Below the pieces are notes generated by a model that saw nothing but the letters and a program-made list of their open reading frames with translations, was not told the DNA's origin and did not search any database. Below, in pieces: positions 1 through 7,204 of a stretch of DNA of 64,000 nt; positions within the stretch are counted from its first letter, which is position 1, and every line of letters begins with the position of its first letter. The DNA comes from a virus, in IMG/VR virus record IMGVR_UViG_3300048592_000244, positions 42,114 to 106,113 of that record, one strand, 5' to 3'. A program made the translations under genes and the position numbers.

Positions 1-1
1 G

Positions 2-115
2 GAACGATATAGCGCCAGCGTGAATTTCCGCAAGGCGCAGCACGAGTTGAAGGACGAGATCGACAAGAACGTGACGTTGAACGAGAGCGTGTTCATCAAG
101 CCGCAGAAGGCGTAG
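2..115 (+). CDS. 3' end of an unknown phage gene (partial)
   Basis: An open frame runs from the left edge of the window to a TAG at 113-115 and gives 37 residues of a mixed-charge protein ending in KPQKA. The next gene starts 3 bases after this stop, which fits a head-module operon. The position upstream of capsid genes would suit a portal or terminase-proximal gene, but nothing in these residues identifies it. Confidence 0.6.
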   Translation, partial: ERYSASVNFRKAQHELKDEIDKNVTLNESVFIKPQKA

Positions 116-118
116 TAC

Positions 119-577
119 ATGGCCATGACGCCACAGGAGAGGAAGGAAGCTGCGCGGATCGAAGATGATCTGCGCAGTATGGCGTTGAGGATCAACGAGA
201 CCAAGCAGAAGATCGACGTAGCAGAGCAGGAAATTCGTGACTTGCAGAAGGCGATGAAGCCGAAGCAGGTGGCAGTACGACGCAGGCGGTTACAGGTGCT
301 GTACGAGCGCCTGTCTGAAAAGAGCGTTACGAAGGCATCGACATCAGCGGCTCTTTCGGCAGCAGGCATGTCGAGTGTGGCATCAGAAATTGACGCGCTT
401 GAGCGAGAGGTAGAATTGCTTGAGCGCATGAACACTAAGGAAATTCCCGGCAAGGTGCAGACCAAGCGAGCGCAGATACGTCTGGAAAAGCAGGTGCTGG
501 AGCGGCTCTACTCGAAGATCAGGGAAAAGAGCAAACGCCTAGACCGGATCAAGCTGAAATTAGGAACAGAGGACTAA
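119..577 (+). CDS. coiled-coil protein of unknown function
   Basis: 152 residues, almost entirely helical and charged, with heptad-like spacing of Leu, Ile and Val from about residue 10 to 150; no signal peptide, membrane segment or catalytic motif is visible. The ATG at 119 lies 3 bases after the preceding stop and a second in-frame ATG at 125 is an alternative. The next gene, also a coiled coil, begins 2 bases after this stop, so the pair is probably co-translated and may act together. It sits at the left end of the head module. Structural or assembly role is inference only. Confidence 0.8.
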   Translation: MAMTPQERKEAARIEDDLRSMALRINETKQKIDVAEQEIRDLQKAMKPKQVAVRRRRLQVLYERLSEKSVTKASTSAALSAAGMSSVASEIDALEREVELLERMNTKEIPGKVQTKRAQIRLEKQVLERLYSKIREKSKRLDRIKLKLGTED

Positions 578-579
578 CC

Positions 580-1014
580 ATGAGCGCAGCATCTGAACTA
601 CGCGACGTACAGCGCAAACGCAGCGGGCTCAAGAAGCTGATCGCCGGGCACGTCCGTCTGGATAACCAAGGTCAGGCTGCTGAACTGGAGAAGGAATTCA
701 ACAAGCTCACCAATAAGATGCGTGAGCTTGAGCAGCAACTGCTTGAGGAGGAGCGCGAGGCAAAGGAGACAGCAGCACGCGTTGCCAAGGAAGCGGAAAA
801 GAAAAAGAAGGACAAGAAGGCAGCCAACAATGAGTACGAGCGCCTGATGTCCAACGTCAAGGATGTCGAGGGCGCACTGTCTGACGTCCGCAAGGCCCTC
901 TCCCGTGAGAAGGACGACAAGAAGAAGTCCAAGCTCTATCAGGAAGAAGGCAAGCTCAAGAAGCTGTGGTCCCGGCTGGTCATGGAGGCCAAGCACGCGA
1001 GGGACGGGAAATAA
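580..1014 (+). CDS. coiled-coil protein of unknown function
   Basis: 144 residues, Lys- and Glu-rich, with a long continuous coiled coil (about residues 5-140) and a Lys-rich stretch around residues 65-75. It follows the previous coiled-coil gene by 2 bases; the similar composition suggests partners or divergent copies, though I see no clear sequence identity between them. No membrane segment or enzyme motif. The TAA at 1012-1014 is followed by a 72-base gap before the lipoprotein gene. Confidence 0.8.
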   Translation: MSAASELRDVQRKRSGLKKLIAGHVRLDNQGQAAELEKEFNKLTNKMRELEQQLLEEEREAKETAARVAKEAEKKKKDKKAANNEYERLMSNVKDVEGALSDVRKALSREKDDKKKSKLYQEEGKLKKLWSRLVMEAKHARDGK

Positions 1015-1086
1015 TTCCTCGACACCTTTCAGCCTAAAGCTACCATCTCCGTGTTGCCCTGACGGCTCAGGGGGAAATTACCGGAG

Positions 1087-1410
1087 ATGAAGATGAAACG
1101 CACCACACTGTTCCTGCTCCTCGTGTTCACAGCCTGCCTCGCGGTGGGCTGCTCGAACATTCAGGTCCAGCAGGACGTTGCCGAGCAGAACGAAGTCAAC
1201 GTCAACCAAGCGGCGGAAGACGTCGTGACGATGGCCGACCTGCTCGACCGCGCTGCCAAGGGCGACGAAACTTGGAAGGAGGAATGGGACGATCCGAACA
1301 CGACCGACCCGGACCTCAAGGGAGCTATTCGCGGCTCCATCACGGCGAACATCGCTGGATGGAAAAAGACCGCGAAGGAAATTGTGGAGATCGCCAAACT
1401 CAGTGAGTAG
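1087..1410 (+). CDS. small lipoprotein
   Basis: 107 residues. The N-terminus has a basic start (KMKR), a hydrophobic core and the lipobox LAVGC with Cys at about residue 22, so it should be exported and lipid-anchored after signal peptidase II cleavage. The mature part is acidic and polar with no recognisable domain. ATG at 1087 has a purine-rich site (CCGGAG) just upstream; ATG 1093 is a possible alternative. Phage lipoproteins in this size range include Rz1-type spanins and superinfection-exclusion proteins; neither is shown here, as no paired Rz-like membrane protein overlaps it. Confidence 0.85.
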   Translation: MKMKRTTLFLLLVFTACLAVGCSNIQVQQDVAEQNEVNVNQAAEDVVTMADLLDRAAKGDETWKEEWDDPNTTDPDLKGAIRGSITANIAGWKKTAKEIVEIAKLSE

Positions 1411-1448
1411 CTGAGTAGCGACCACAGCGATTCTGAGGGAGAACCCAG

Positions 1449-2459
1449 ATGCCAGAGGACACGCCCAATGCAGAACAGCCAGAAGTCGCCGGAGCAGGAG
1501 GTGCGGGAGACGGTGAAGGAAGTCCGCCGCATCCAACAGAGCAGCCTGCCGGAGAGCAGCCTGCGCCTGACGCCGGAACAGGAAGCCCTGATTCGGGAGC
1601 AGATGGAGCAACCGACTCCGCAGCACCAGCCGGGGAGAGTGAACCCGGAGGCGTTGCCGGAGGAGGAACAGGAGGCGAGAGCCAGCCTGAACCGACGCCA
1701 GCGGAAGGCAGCGGACAAGAAGTTCCTGAAATCGCGGGGAGTGAAGAAACCCCGACTGCGGAAACTCCTGCGCCGGAATCCGCCCCGGTAGTTCCGCCGC
1801 CTCCACCGGCGACACCGCCCGTAGCAGCAGTGCCGACCGTGCCGATGGCGTCTGACGATCCGCGTAAGATGACCATGTTGGGTGCCGGACCCACGACACC
1901 TGATACACCACCGACCGAGGCACCATCCGACCCTACCACGCCGCCATCGTCCGACGTGCAGCCAGCGGTGGGGCTGCCTACCGAGAACGAGAGCGACGAG
2001 AGCGATTCCGATGGTTTGAGTGACGAGGAAAAAAGCATCGGAGAAGAACTCACCGAACTCGGTGGCGAGGCGCTGGACAAGGCGAAGGAAATTGGGCGTG
2101 CCACGCTCAAGTCCGCGCTGAACGAGTCACGCGATTTCATCAAGACCGTGCTGAACAACAAGGACATGACCGAGGCGGAGAAGCACGAAGTCGCCCGGCT
2201 GTATCGCGCTGCCGAGAAGCACGCCCTGATGGGCAAGGTGGCCACAGCACACGCGATGGGCAAGCGTCTCGACAACTTCGTCAAGAGCAGCAGCAAGGTG
2301 CTCAAGAGCCAGAAGGCGCGGGCCTCACAGAATTATCTGACGGGCCTGCTCAAGCTCGCAACCGGCGCTGTGAGCACGTTCTTCGGTGCATTCGGCACCC
2401 CGCTGGTGGACAAGCTCACCGATATTGGCTTGAAAGCCACGGACGAGTTTTTACAGTAA
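1449..2459 (+). CDS. Pro/Gly/Glu-rich protein with amphipathic C-terminus; overlaps a nested frame
   Basis: 336 residues. Residues 1-190 are low-complexity, rich in Pro, Gly, Glu, Ala and Thr; residues 195-300 are charged and helical; residues 300-330 form a hydrophobic helix region around LTGLLKLATGAVSTFFGAF. A good Shine-Dalgarno (GAGGGAG at 1436-1442) precedes the ATG. The first third shares its DNA with a 107-codon frame at 1468-1791, and there this frame uses codons unlike the rest of the genome (many GGA, CCT, GCA), whereas the second half has normal codons. The N-terminal low-complexity part may therefore be an overprinted extension. Function unknown; membrane activity of the C-terminus is possible. 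Confidence 0.75.
   Translation: MPEDTPNAEQPEVAGAGGAGDGEGSPPHPTEQPAGEQPAPDAGTGSPDSGADGATDSAAPAGESEPGGVAGGGTGGESQPEPTPAEGSGQEVPEIAGSEETPTAETPAPESAPVVPPPPPATPPVAAVPTVPMASDDPRKMTMLGAGPTTPDTPPTEAPSDPTTPPSSDVQPAVGLPTENESDESDSDGLSDEEKSIGEELTELGGEALDKAKEIGRATLKSALNESRDFIKTVLNNKDMTEAEKHEVARLYRAAEKHALMGKVATAHAMGKRLDNFVKSSSKVLKSQKARASQNYLTGLLKLATGAVSTFFGAFGTPLVDKLTDIGLKATDEFLQ
1468..1791 (+). CDS. nested reading frame, Gln/Glu-rich basic-tailed protein
   Basis: 107 residues in the +1 frame inside the previous gene. The first 65 residues are rich in Gln and Glu, the last 40 are strongly basic (KKFLKSRGVKKPRLRKLLRR). Its codons look like normal genes of this phage: third positions are mostly G or C (CTG, GAG, CAG, CGC, AAG), in contrast to the overlapping frame. 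An AGAGGA purine tract at 1454-1459 is suitably placed before the ATG. I infer that it is either the older coding frame or a genuine second product; a fortuitous frame cannot be excluded. Confidence 0.5.
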   Translation: MQNSQKSPEQEVRETVKEVRRIQQSSLPESSLRLTPEQEALIREQMEQPTPQHQPGRVNPEALPEEEQEARASLNRRQRKAADKKFLKSRGVKKPRLRKLLRRNPPR

Positions 2460-2510
2460 GGGCACGGACAGGAAAGTGATGGGTTCGCTCCCTGCTTCCT
2501 CATGGCTAAG

Positions 2511-2537
2511 GACGGCTGCTCTCGGGCAGCCGTCTTT
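2511..2537 (+). terminator. intrinsic terminator
   Basis: A perfect 9-bp stem GACGGCTGC / GCAGCCGTC (2511-2519 and 2526-2534) with a 6-base loop is followed by TTT. It closes the 1449-2459 gene and precedes the holin-like gene. Confidence 0.8.
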
Positions 2538-2563
2538 GCGTAGATAAGCCAAGGAGGCTTTAC

Positions 2564-2818
2564 ATGGACAAGCTCATCGAATTGGTTCCTGAGCGCCTGC
2601 GCTCACGCAAGCTGGCACTGACGTCGGTGCTGATGTACGTGCTCTCGCAACTACAGTCGTTCGGCATCGAGATTCCTGCGGAGACGCAGGCGTACTTGAT
2701 CGCCGGTGCCGGTGGGCTCTACGTCACCGTGCAGGGTGTGCAGGACACGATTGAGAAGGCCATCAAGGCGTGGAAGGGCACGCCGACCGAGCCAATCGTA
2801 GATACACCGGAAGGGTAG
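2564..2818 (+). CDS. small membrane protein, holin-like
   Basis: 84 residues. After a short charged start with RSRKLALTS there is one hydrophobic helix (about 17-33) and a second, glycine-rich hydrophobic segment (about 46-62), then a charged tail. The layout RSRK, helix, IPAET-type turn, helix is common in small phage membrane proteins that are often labelled holins, but no endolysin lies nearby, so the lysis role is inferred only. AAGGAGG at 2550-2556 is a strong ribosome site. The gene is bracketed by intrinsic terminators on both sides and so appears to be expressed as its own unit. Confidence 0.7.
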   Translation: MDKLIELVPERLRSRKLALTSVLMYVLSQLQSFGIEIPAETQAYLIAGAGGLYVTVQGVQDTIEKAIKAWKGTPTEPIVDTPEG

Positions 2819-2847
2819 CCACGGCACTGCACTTCCAATCTCCTGAT

Positions 2848-2886
2848 GACCCCGTTGGGAGTCGGTCCCCAGCGGGGTCTTCTTCT
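2848..2886 (+). terminator. intrinsic terminator
   Basis: GACCCCG (2848-2854) pairs with CGGGGTC (2873-2879), extended by inner TGG/CCA pairing, and is followed by TTCTTCT. An ATG at 2846 lies in front of this hairpin in frame with the next gene but is not a credible start for that reason. Confidence 0.75.
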
Positions 2887-2899
2887 GTCTAGGGAGCAG

Positions 2900-3436
2900 A
2901 TGATGAAACGACTGGCACTGTTGCTCCTGCTGTTCCTCGCGGGATGCACGATACCTCTTTACGAGTCAAGAGACCGCGTGGGCATTGACTTGTGGGGCTC
3001 GCCCACCGTCACTGAGGACAGCTACGAATTCCAGATGAAATTCGACTCGCCTACTGATGATCCTTACCTCATCCAGTGGATCGACGTAGGTCCGTACCAC
3101 GGGGTGGAAGCATTCCGTGTGGTCGAGCCCTACAAGAGTCAGGTGGACACGCACTCAGTCAGCGAGACCAATTTCCAGCACAGGCGCATCACCATCGCGC
3201 CGGGTGACATCGAAGGCGCTGATGAGACCTTCTGGGGGTTCTCCATGCTGCCCTCGCAGTGGCCTGACAACTTCAACGCGACCTACCGAGCCAACCACAA
3301 CATTCAGGGCAGGGTCGTCTACCGCAAGCCTGAGCATGAGACTGTCTACTACCTGCACTTCGAGAACGGCGTCCTGACGTGGTGGATAGAAGGCCACGAG
3401 GATGAAAAGCGGGAGTGGCGGGCAGAGGGAAAGTAG
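2900..3436 (+). CDS. lipoprotein
   Basis: 178 residues. Start chosen at ATG 2900 (or the adjacent ATG 2903) because AGGGAG at 2891-2896 is ideally spaced and because the signal peptide then begins properly: MMKRLALLLLLFLAGC, with the lipobox LAGC at residues 13-16. The mature protein is acidic to neutral, beta-rich in appearance, with many aromatic residues, and has no motif I recognise. With the 1087 gene it makes two lipoproteins in the head module, which could act in lysis, superinfection exclusion or envelope change. Confidence 0.85.
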   Translation: MMKRLALLLLLFLAGCTIPLYESRDRVGIDLWGSPTVTEDSYEFQMKFDSPTDDPYLIQWIDVGPYHGVEAFRVVEPYKSQVDTHSVSETNFQHRRITIAPGDIEGADETFWGFSMLPSQWPDNFNATYRANHNIQGRVVYRKPEHETVYYLHFENGVLTWWIEGHEDEKREWRAEGK

Positions 3437-3450
3437 GCTAATCTTTCCGC

Positions 3451-4770
3451 ATGGCACGCACGACAAGCACATCATTCAGCATCAACGACGCAGGCACGTT
3501 CTTTGCCAACAAGTCGCTGCTGCTCGATCTCCAGAAGTTCCAGCAGGAGGTTGAGGAAGACCCCAACAAGTACAACCGGGGCGTACTGCTTGGATTCCAG
3601 ACACAGTTCGACATCTATGGCACCGGGGAGTTCGACCGGATGTACGCGGCGATGGTGCAGCGGGACTTCGGTGACACGCTGGACGGCAGGCAGGAAAGAA
3701 TGCTGGCAGCCATGCTGGACCGCCATAAGGGCCTCTGGACGCAGGCGATCACGAAAGCCTTTTCTGTGGCCGCCAACAGCGTAGAAGGCAGGACACAGTT
3801 CGGTCAGCCGACCATCCTCCAGCGCATTGTCAATTTCTTCACTCAAGAAGACCGACAGCAATCATCGCTGGGCTTCTTCGTGGATGAGCATGATCGTGTG
3901 TTCAGCACACGGAAGCTGGCTACTGCCGCAGCCGAGGAAACGACGATCACGGTGAAAATGTCCGCACTGGATTGGGTGCTCGACGCCAAGGTGATGATAA
4001 TTGAGGTGCCGGGCGAGCCGGACAAGTACGTCACTCCGCGTCAGTTGATTCGGCTGGTGGACACAGGCCAGTACCCAGAGAACGACGTGCAGAATCACGT
4101 GAACAGAACTGCACGCGCCAACTTGAATTTCCCCATTATCATCAGCAAGTGGGGGACTGTAGACGCGACTGTTGTGGATGGAATTCACCGCATACTCAAA
4201 GCCCACCTTCTCGGACGGCGTACCATCAAGGCGCAGGTCTTGCGCGGGGGCGTACCGGAGTCTGCTACAGCAGTGCGATTCAAGATACCCACCGAGGCAC
4301 AGATGAAGCCGCAGCTACTCGGTGTTGCTCGCGCAGCCACACAGGGGAGCAGTAAACGTATCTTCAAACAGCGGTTGGCACCCTTCGTCCAGATGCTTTA
4401 CAAGACGATGGGCATGAATTTCCGCAGGGACTTCGAGATCATGGTGGCCCGGTTTGCTGTCAGCCAGAAGGGCGGCGAACAGCTATTCCTCATCAACAGC
4501 CACGTCTCGCAGGTTAGCAGCAAGACATGCAGATTATGCGCAGGGAGGGTTTTCACCCGTGAATCTCTACGCTATGCTGCGCAGGAGTTGTCACCGAATC
4601 TTTTCCACCCGAACTGTGTTCACTACGTCGTCAGGTCTTTTCAGGAAACGACCGAGACCTACGACGGCAAGCAGGGCGCGGTTGTCACGATGCAGGAGAT
4701 CGGCAGGTGGATTTCATCCGGCAGGACGAAGAAGGCAAAGCGTCAGGCCCCGGTAAGCATAAACGTCTAA
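3451..4770 (+). CDS. minor head (Mu F-like) protein with an inserted ParB-like domain
   Basis: 439 residues. Residues about 190-265 look like a ParB/Srx-type fold: a VTPRQLIRLVDTGQ helix, a PIIISKWG strand and a DGIHRI..A.LLG motif (residues 243-253) matching the DG-HR-x-A signature of that family. The C-terminus (about 355-395) has CRLCAG and HPNCVH, a zinc-ligand pattern typical of phage Mu F-type head morphogenesis or minor capsid proteins. The gene sits immediately before the scaffold and capsid genes, where such proteins are encoded. The combination is unusual; whether the ParB-like part binds DNA, cuts it or hydrolyses CTP cannot be told from sequence. Confidence 0.75.
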   Translation: MARTTSTSFSINDAGTFFANKSLLLDLQKFQQEVEEDPNKYNRGVLLGFQTQFDIYGTGEFDRMYAAMVQRDFGDTLDGRQERMLAAMLDRHKGLWTQAITKAFSVAANSVEGRTQFGQPTILQRIVNFFTQEDRQQSSLGFFVDEHDRVFSTRKLATAAAEETTITVKMSALDWVLDAKVMIIEVPGEPDKYVTPRQLIRLVDTGQYPENDVQNHVNRTARANLNFPIIISKWGTVDATVVDGIHRILKAHLLGRRTIKAQVLRGGVPESATAVRFKIPTEAQMKPQLLGVARAATQGSSKRIFKQRLAPFVQMLYKTMGMNFRRDFEIMVARFAVSQKGGEQLFLINSHVSQVSSKTCRLCAGRVFTRESLRYAAQELSPNLFHPNCVHYVVRSFQETTETYDGKQGAVVTMQEIGRWISSGRTKKAKRQAPVSINV

Positions 4771-4782
4771 GGAGATTGGATC

Positions 4783-5940
4783 ATGGCAGGAGCAGCGCAA
4801 CAGCCGCAAGGCCAGCCGGTGGCGACCGACCCCACCAAGGCACAGGACGGCCAGATTTTCAAAGGTGGTGATGTCAAGGGCGAGGGCTACGACGACTTCG
4901 ACAAAGCCCGCGAGGGCATGAACCAGAAGCTGCGTCAGAAGCAGGAAGCAGACGCCGCTGCTGAACAGGCCAAGATCGCGGAGGGCCAGACAAAGGCCAA
5001 GATCGAGGGCAAGGCCGCAGCCATCGTCGAAGGCATCGACATCAACGCCATCGCTGATGAGGTGGATGCTGATTTCAAGATGGCGGAAAAGATTCGCGCC
5101 TTCCGCAAGCTGTCGCCGGAAAATGAGCAGAAGCTCGCGGCCATTTCCAAAAGTGTCCAGCAGCGCCGACAGGAGCGCATTGACAAGTTGCTCAACGACC
5201 CTGATATGAACAGCGATCTTGACAATGCGCTGGACGCCGCTGGTGCCCAACCGCCGACGCAGCCGCAGAAGCCTGCTGGTCAGCAGGAGCCTGCCGGGCA
5301 ACAGGCACCGGCAGAAGGTACGCCACAGGCACAGCCCGGCCAGCAGCCCCCGGTACAGCAGCCCGATCAGCAACTGGACATCAACCAGTTGTTGGACAGC
5401 AAGTTGGCCGGTGTGCGCAAGGAACTGGAAGACAAGATCAAGAAGACGAACAACGAGCTTGAGCAGGAGCGCATCCGCCGCCAAGAAGCTGAAAACAAGA
5501 TGAAGGAAATGAAGCAGGCGGAAGAAAATCGTGTCCAGCAGGAAGTACGCACGAATTTCAACAGCAATGCTGGCAAGCTGGGTATCCCCGAAGACCTGCT
5601 TGACGTAGCCTTTGGCAAGGCACGCGACATTGTGAACGCCAACCAGCGCCAGATGTCGTGGGACGACATTTTCGCTGCCATGAAGACGCAATTCCCGTCG
5701 CTTTTTCGCGGCAAGCAGGCCACGGCCCCAGCCGAGGGCGGTGGAAACGCTGGCGCAGACGCTGGCGAGGCGGCGAAGAAAGTCACTGTGAAGGCCGGAA
5801 CCGGCACCGGCGCAGGTGGAGCAGGCCCCAAAAATCCGCCCCCGGCAGCAGGCGGAAAGAAGGAGCATGATTCCTTCGACGAAGCCAAGAAAGCCCTGAG
5901 CAAGCGGGCGGAGCAGATGGCAGCAGGTGGTGGGGGATAA
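4783..5940 (+). CDS. scaffold-like capsid assembly protein
   Basis: 385 residues: a charged, helical N-terminal half with coiled coil (about 45-145), a Pro/Gln/Ala-rich linker (about 155-205), a second coiled coil (about 210-260), and a Gly/Ala/Pro-rich C-terminal part with a charged helix near the end. This composition and the location directly upstream of the major capsid gene are typical of scaffolding proteins of HK97-fold phages. AGGAGATTGG precedes the ATG. No protease motif is visible, so head maturation cleavage cannot be inferred. Confidence 0.75.
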   Translation: MAGAAQQPQGQPVATDPTKAQDGQIFKGGDVKGEGYDDFDKAREGMNQKLRQKQEADAAAEQAKIAEGQTKAKIEGKAAAIVEGIDINAIADEVDADFKMAEKIRAFRKLSPENEQKLAAISKSVQQRRQERIDKLLNDPDMNSDLDNALDAAGAQPPTQPQKPAGQQEPAGQQAPAEGTPQAQPGQQPPVQQPDQQLDINQLLDSKLAGVRKELEDKIKKTNNELEQERIRRQEAENKMKEMKQAEENRVQQEVRTNFNSNAGKLGIPEDLLDVAFGKARDIVNANQRQMSWDDIFAAMKTQFPSLFRGKQATAPAEGGGNAGADAGEAAKKVTVKAGTGTGAGGAGPKNPPPAAGGKKEHDSFDEAKKALSKRAEQMAAGGGG

Positions 5941-5968
5941 TTTCGGCCTGACACCCATCGAATAAATT

Positions 5969-6015
5969 CCAGCGGTATTTCTCCCACAGGGGTTGAAATA
6001 CCGCTGGTTTCTTTT
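5969..6015 (+). terminator. strong intrinsic terminator upstream of the capsid gene
   Basis: A perfect 13-bp stem CCAGCGGTATTTC (5969-5981) with GAAATACCGCTGG (5995-6007) is followed by TTTCTTTT. It would reduce read-through from scaffold into capsid unless bypassed, so the capsid gene may have its own promoter. Confidence 0.85.
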
Positions 6016-6083
6016 CCATGCTCAGGGGGCACCGCAGTAACCCCGCTCTGTGCGGGAAATTGTTTTCGGACTAGGAGTAACAC

Positions 6084-7085
6084 ATGCCCGGCGTAGCAGG
6101 CTTCAATTTCGCTGACGCCGCCGTCATGGTGAAAGAGGAGTTCGAGTCCACGTTCTACCGGACTTTCGTCCGCAACAACGTGTTCATGGAACTGCTCAAC
6201 CCCACTCGTGAGGAGTACGTCGAAAAGGACATCCGCTGGAAGCTCTACTACAGCGGAAACCCTGCGGCGGGCTCGTACAGCGAGGACGGCGACATTGGCA
6301 TCAACCGCACCGACCTTGGTGAGCGTTTCACCACGGCCCAGCTTGACTGGAAGCTGAACGGTGTGCCGATCAAAGTGAGCGGTCTGGCGCAGGCCATCAC
6401 CCAGAGCCCCAAGGCGATCATCGACGCCGTGGGGGAAAACACCGAGCAGGCCCTCAAGCAGTTGCAGGCGAACATGAACCTGCAACTCCTGAGCGACGGC
6501 GCTGGCAACCTGAACGGCGTCAACCCGGCCCTCAACGCCGGTCTTGACATCACCGGAATTCAGGCGGCCATCGACGACGGTGGTGACGTAGCGATCTACG
6601 GTGGCATCGACCGCACCGTGGACGTCTACTGGCAGAGCTTCGTGCTCCGCAATCCACTGGCCCCCGGCACCCCGCGCCCGCTGACCGAAGCACTGATGCA
6701 CCAAGTGATGAACGAGCTTCGTCAGGTGCGTCAGGGCCGCGTCACGCACATCCTGTGCAGCCCGAACGTCTTCACGCAGTACGGTCTCCTGCTTCAAGGC
6801 GACCGTCGCTACCCGCTTACGGGCGGTGGCGCGAACCGCTATGTCGGCGGTTTCGAGGCGTTGAAGTTCGACGACGTTGCACTGGTGAGCGTTCCTCTCT
6901 ACGAGGAAGGCCGCATGGACTTCGTGGACATGGACCTGTTGAAGTACAAGATTCTCTTGGACTTCACCATTTCCCCGCGTGACGCAGGCATCCGCGATGC
7001 CAACGTCATGCACGCGAAGACCTACAGCCAGTTCCAGTGCAAGAACAGCTTCGTCATGGGAAGCATCCGCGACCTGATCGTCTAG
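6084..7085 (+). CDS. major capsid protein, HK97 fold
   Basis: 333 residues. The order fits HK97-type major capsid proteins: N-terminal helix (residues 10-40), an E-loop-like region (about 50-95, with GSYSEDGDIG), the spine helix region with Ala/Gln-rich helix about 110-150 and the P and A domains with THILCSPNVFTQY and a C-terminal strand set. Its place after the scaffold and before connector genes supports this. It is isolated by strong terminators at 5969-6015 and 7117-7145 and has a good ribosome site (AGGAG at 6073-6077), as expected for the most abundant virion protein. Confidence 0.9.
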   Translation: MPGVAGFNFADAAVMVKEEFESTFYRTFVRNNVFMELLNPTREEYVEKDIRWKLYYSGNPAAGSYSEDGDIGINRTDLGERFTTAQLDWKLNGVPIKVSGLAQAITQSPKAIIDAVGENTEQALKQLQANMNLQLLSDGAGNLNGVNPALNAGLDITGIQAAIDDGGDVAIYGGIDRTVDVYWQSFVLRNPLAPGTPRPLTEALMHQVMNELRQVRQGRVTHILCSPNVFTQYGLLLQGDRRYPLTGGGANRYVGGFEALKFDDVALVSVPLYEEGRMDFVDMDLLKYKILLDFTISPRDAGIRDANVMHAKTYSQFQCKNSFVMGSIRDLIV

Positions 7086-7116
7086 TAGAGCAGGCGGTCT
7101 GACAAGCTAGGAAAAG

Positions 7117-7145
7117 AGGGCCGTCCTTCGGGGCGGCCCTTGCAT
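7117..7145 (+). terminator. intrinsic terminator after the capsid gene
   Basis: AGGGCCG (7117-7123) pairs with CGGCCCT (7134-7140) around a TTCG-containing loop; the following bases TTGCATTATTT are T-rich. Confidence 0.8.
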
Positions 7146-7204
7146 TATTTATGATGCAAACCACAATGAGGGCCTTGGTTTGAATTTCTCACAGGAGATG
7201 GAAA

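Noticed and set aside
2846-2899. Upstream ATG 2846 as start of the second lipoprotein
   Set aside because: It precedes a terminator hairpin that would be inside the coding region, and it would bury the signal peptide; ATG 2900 has the ribosome site.
5367-7013. Long minus-strand open frame of about 548 codons opposite scaffold and capsid genes
   Set aside because: It lies fully antisense to clearly identified genes and its amino-acid make-up is that of a mirror frame in GC-rich DNA.
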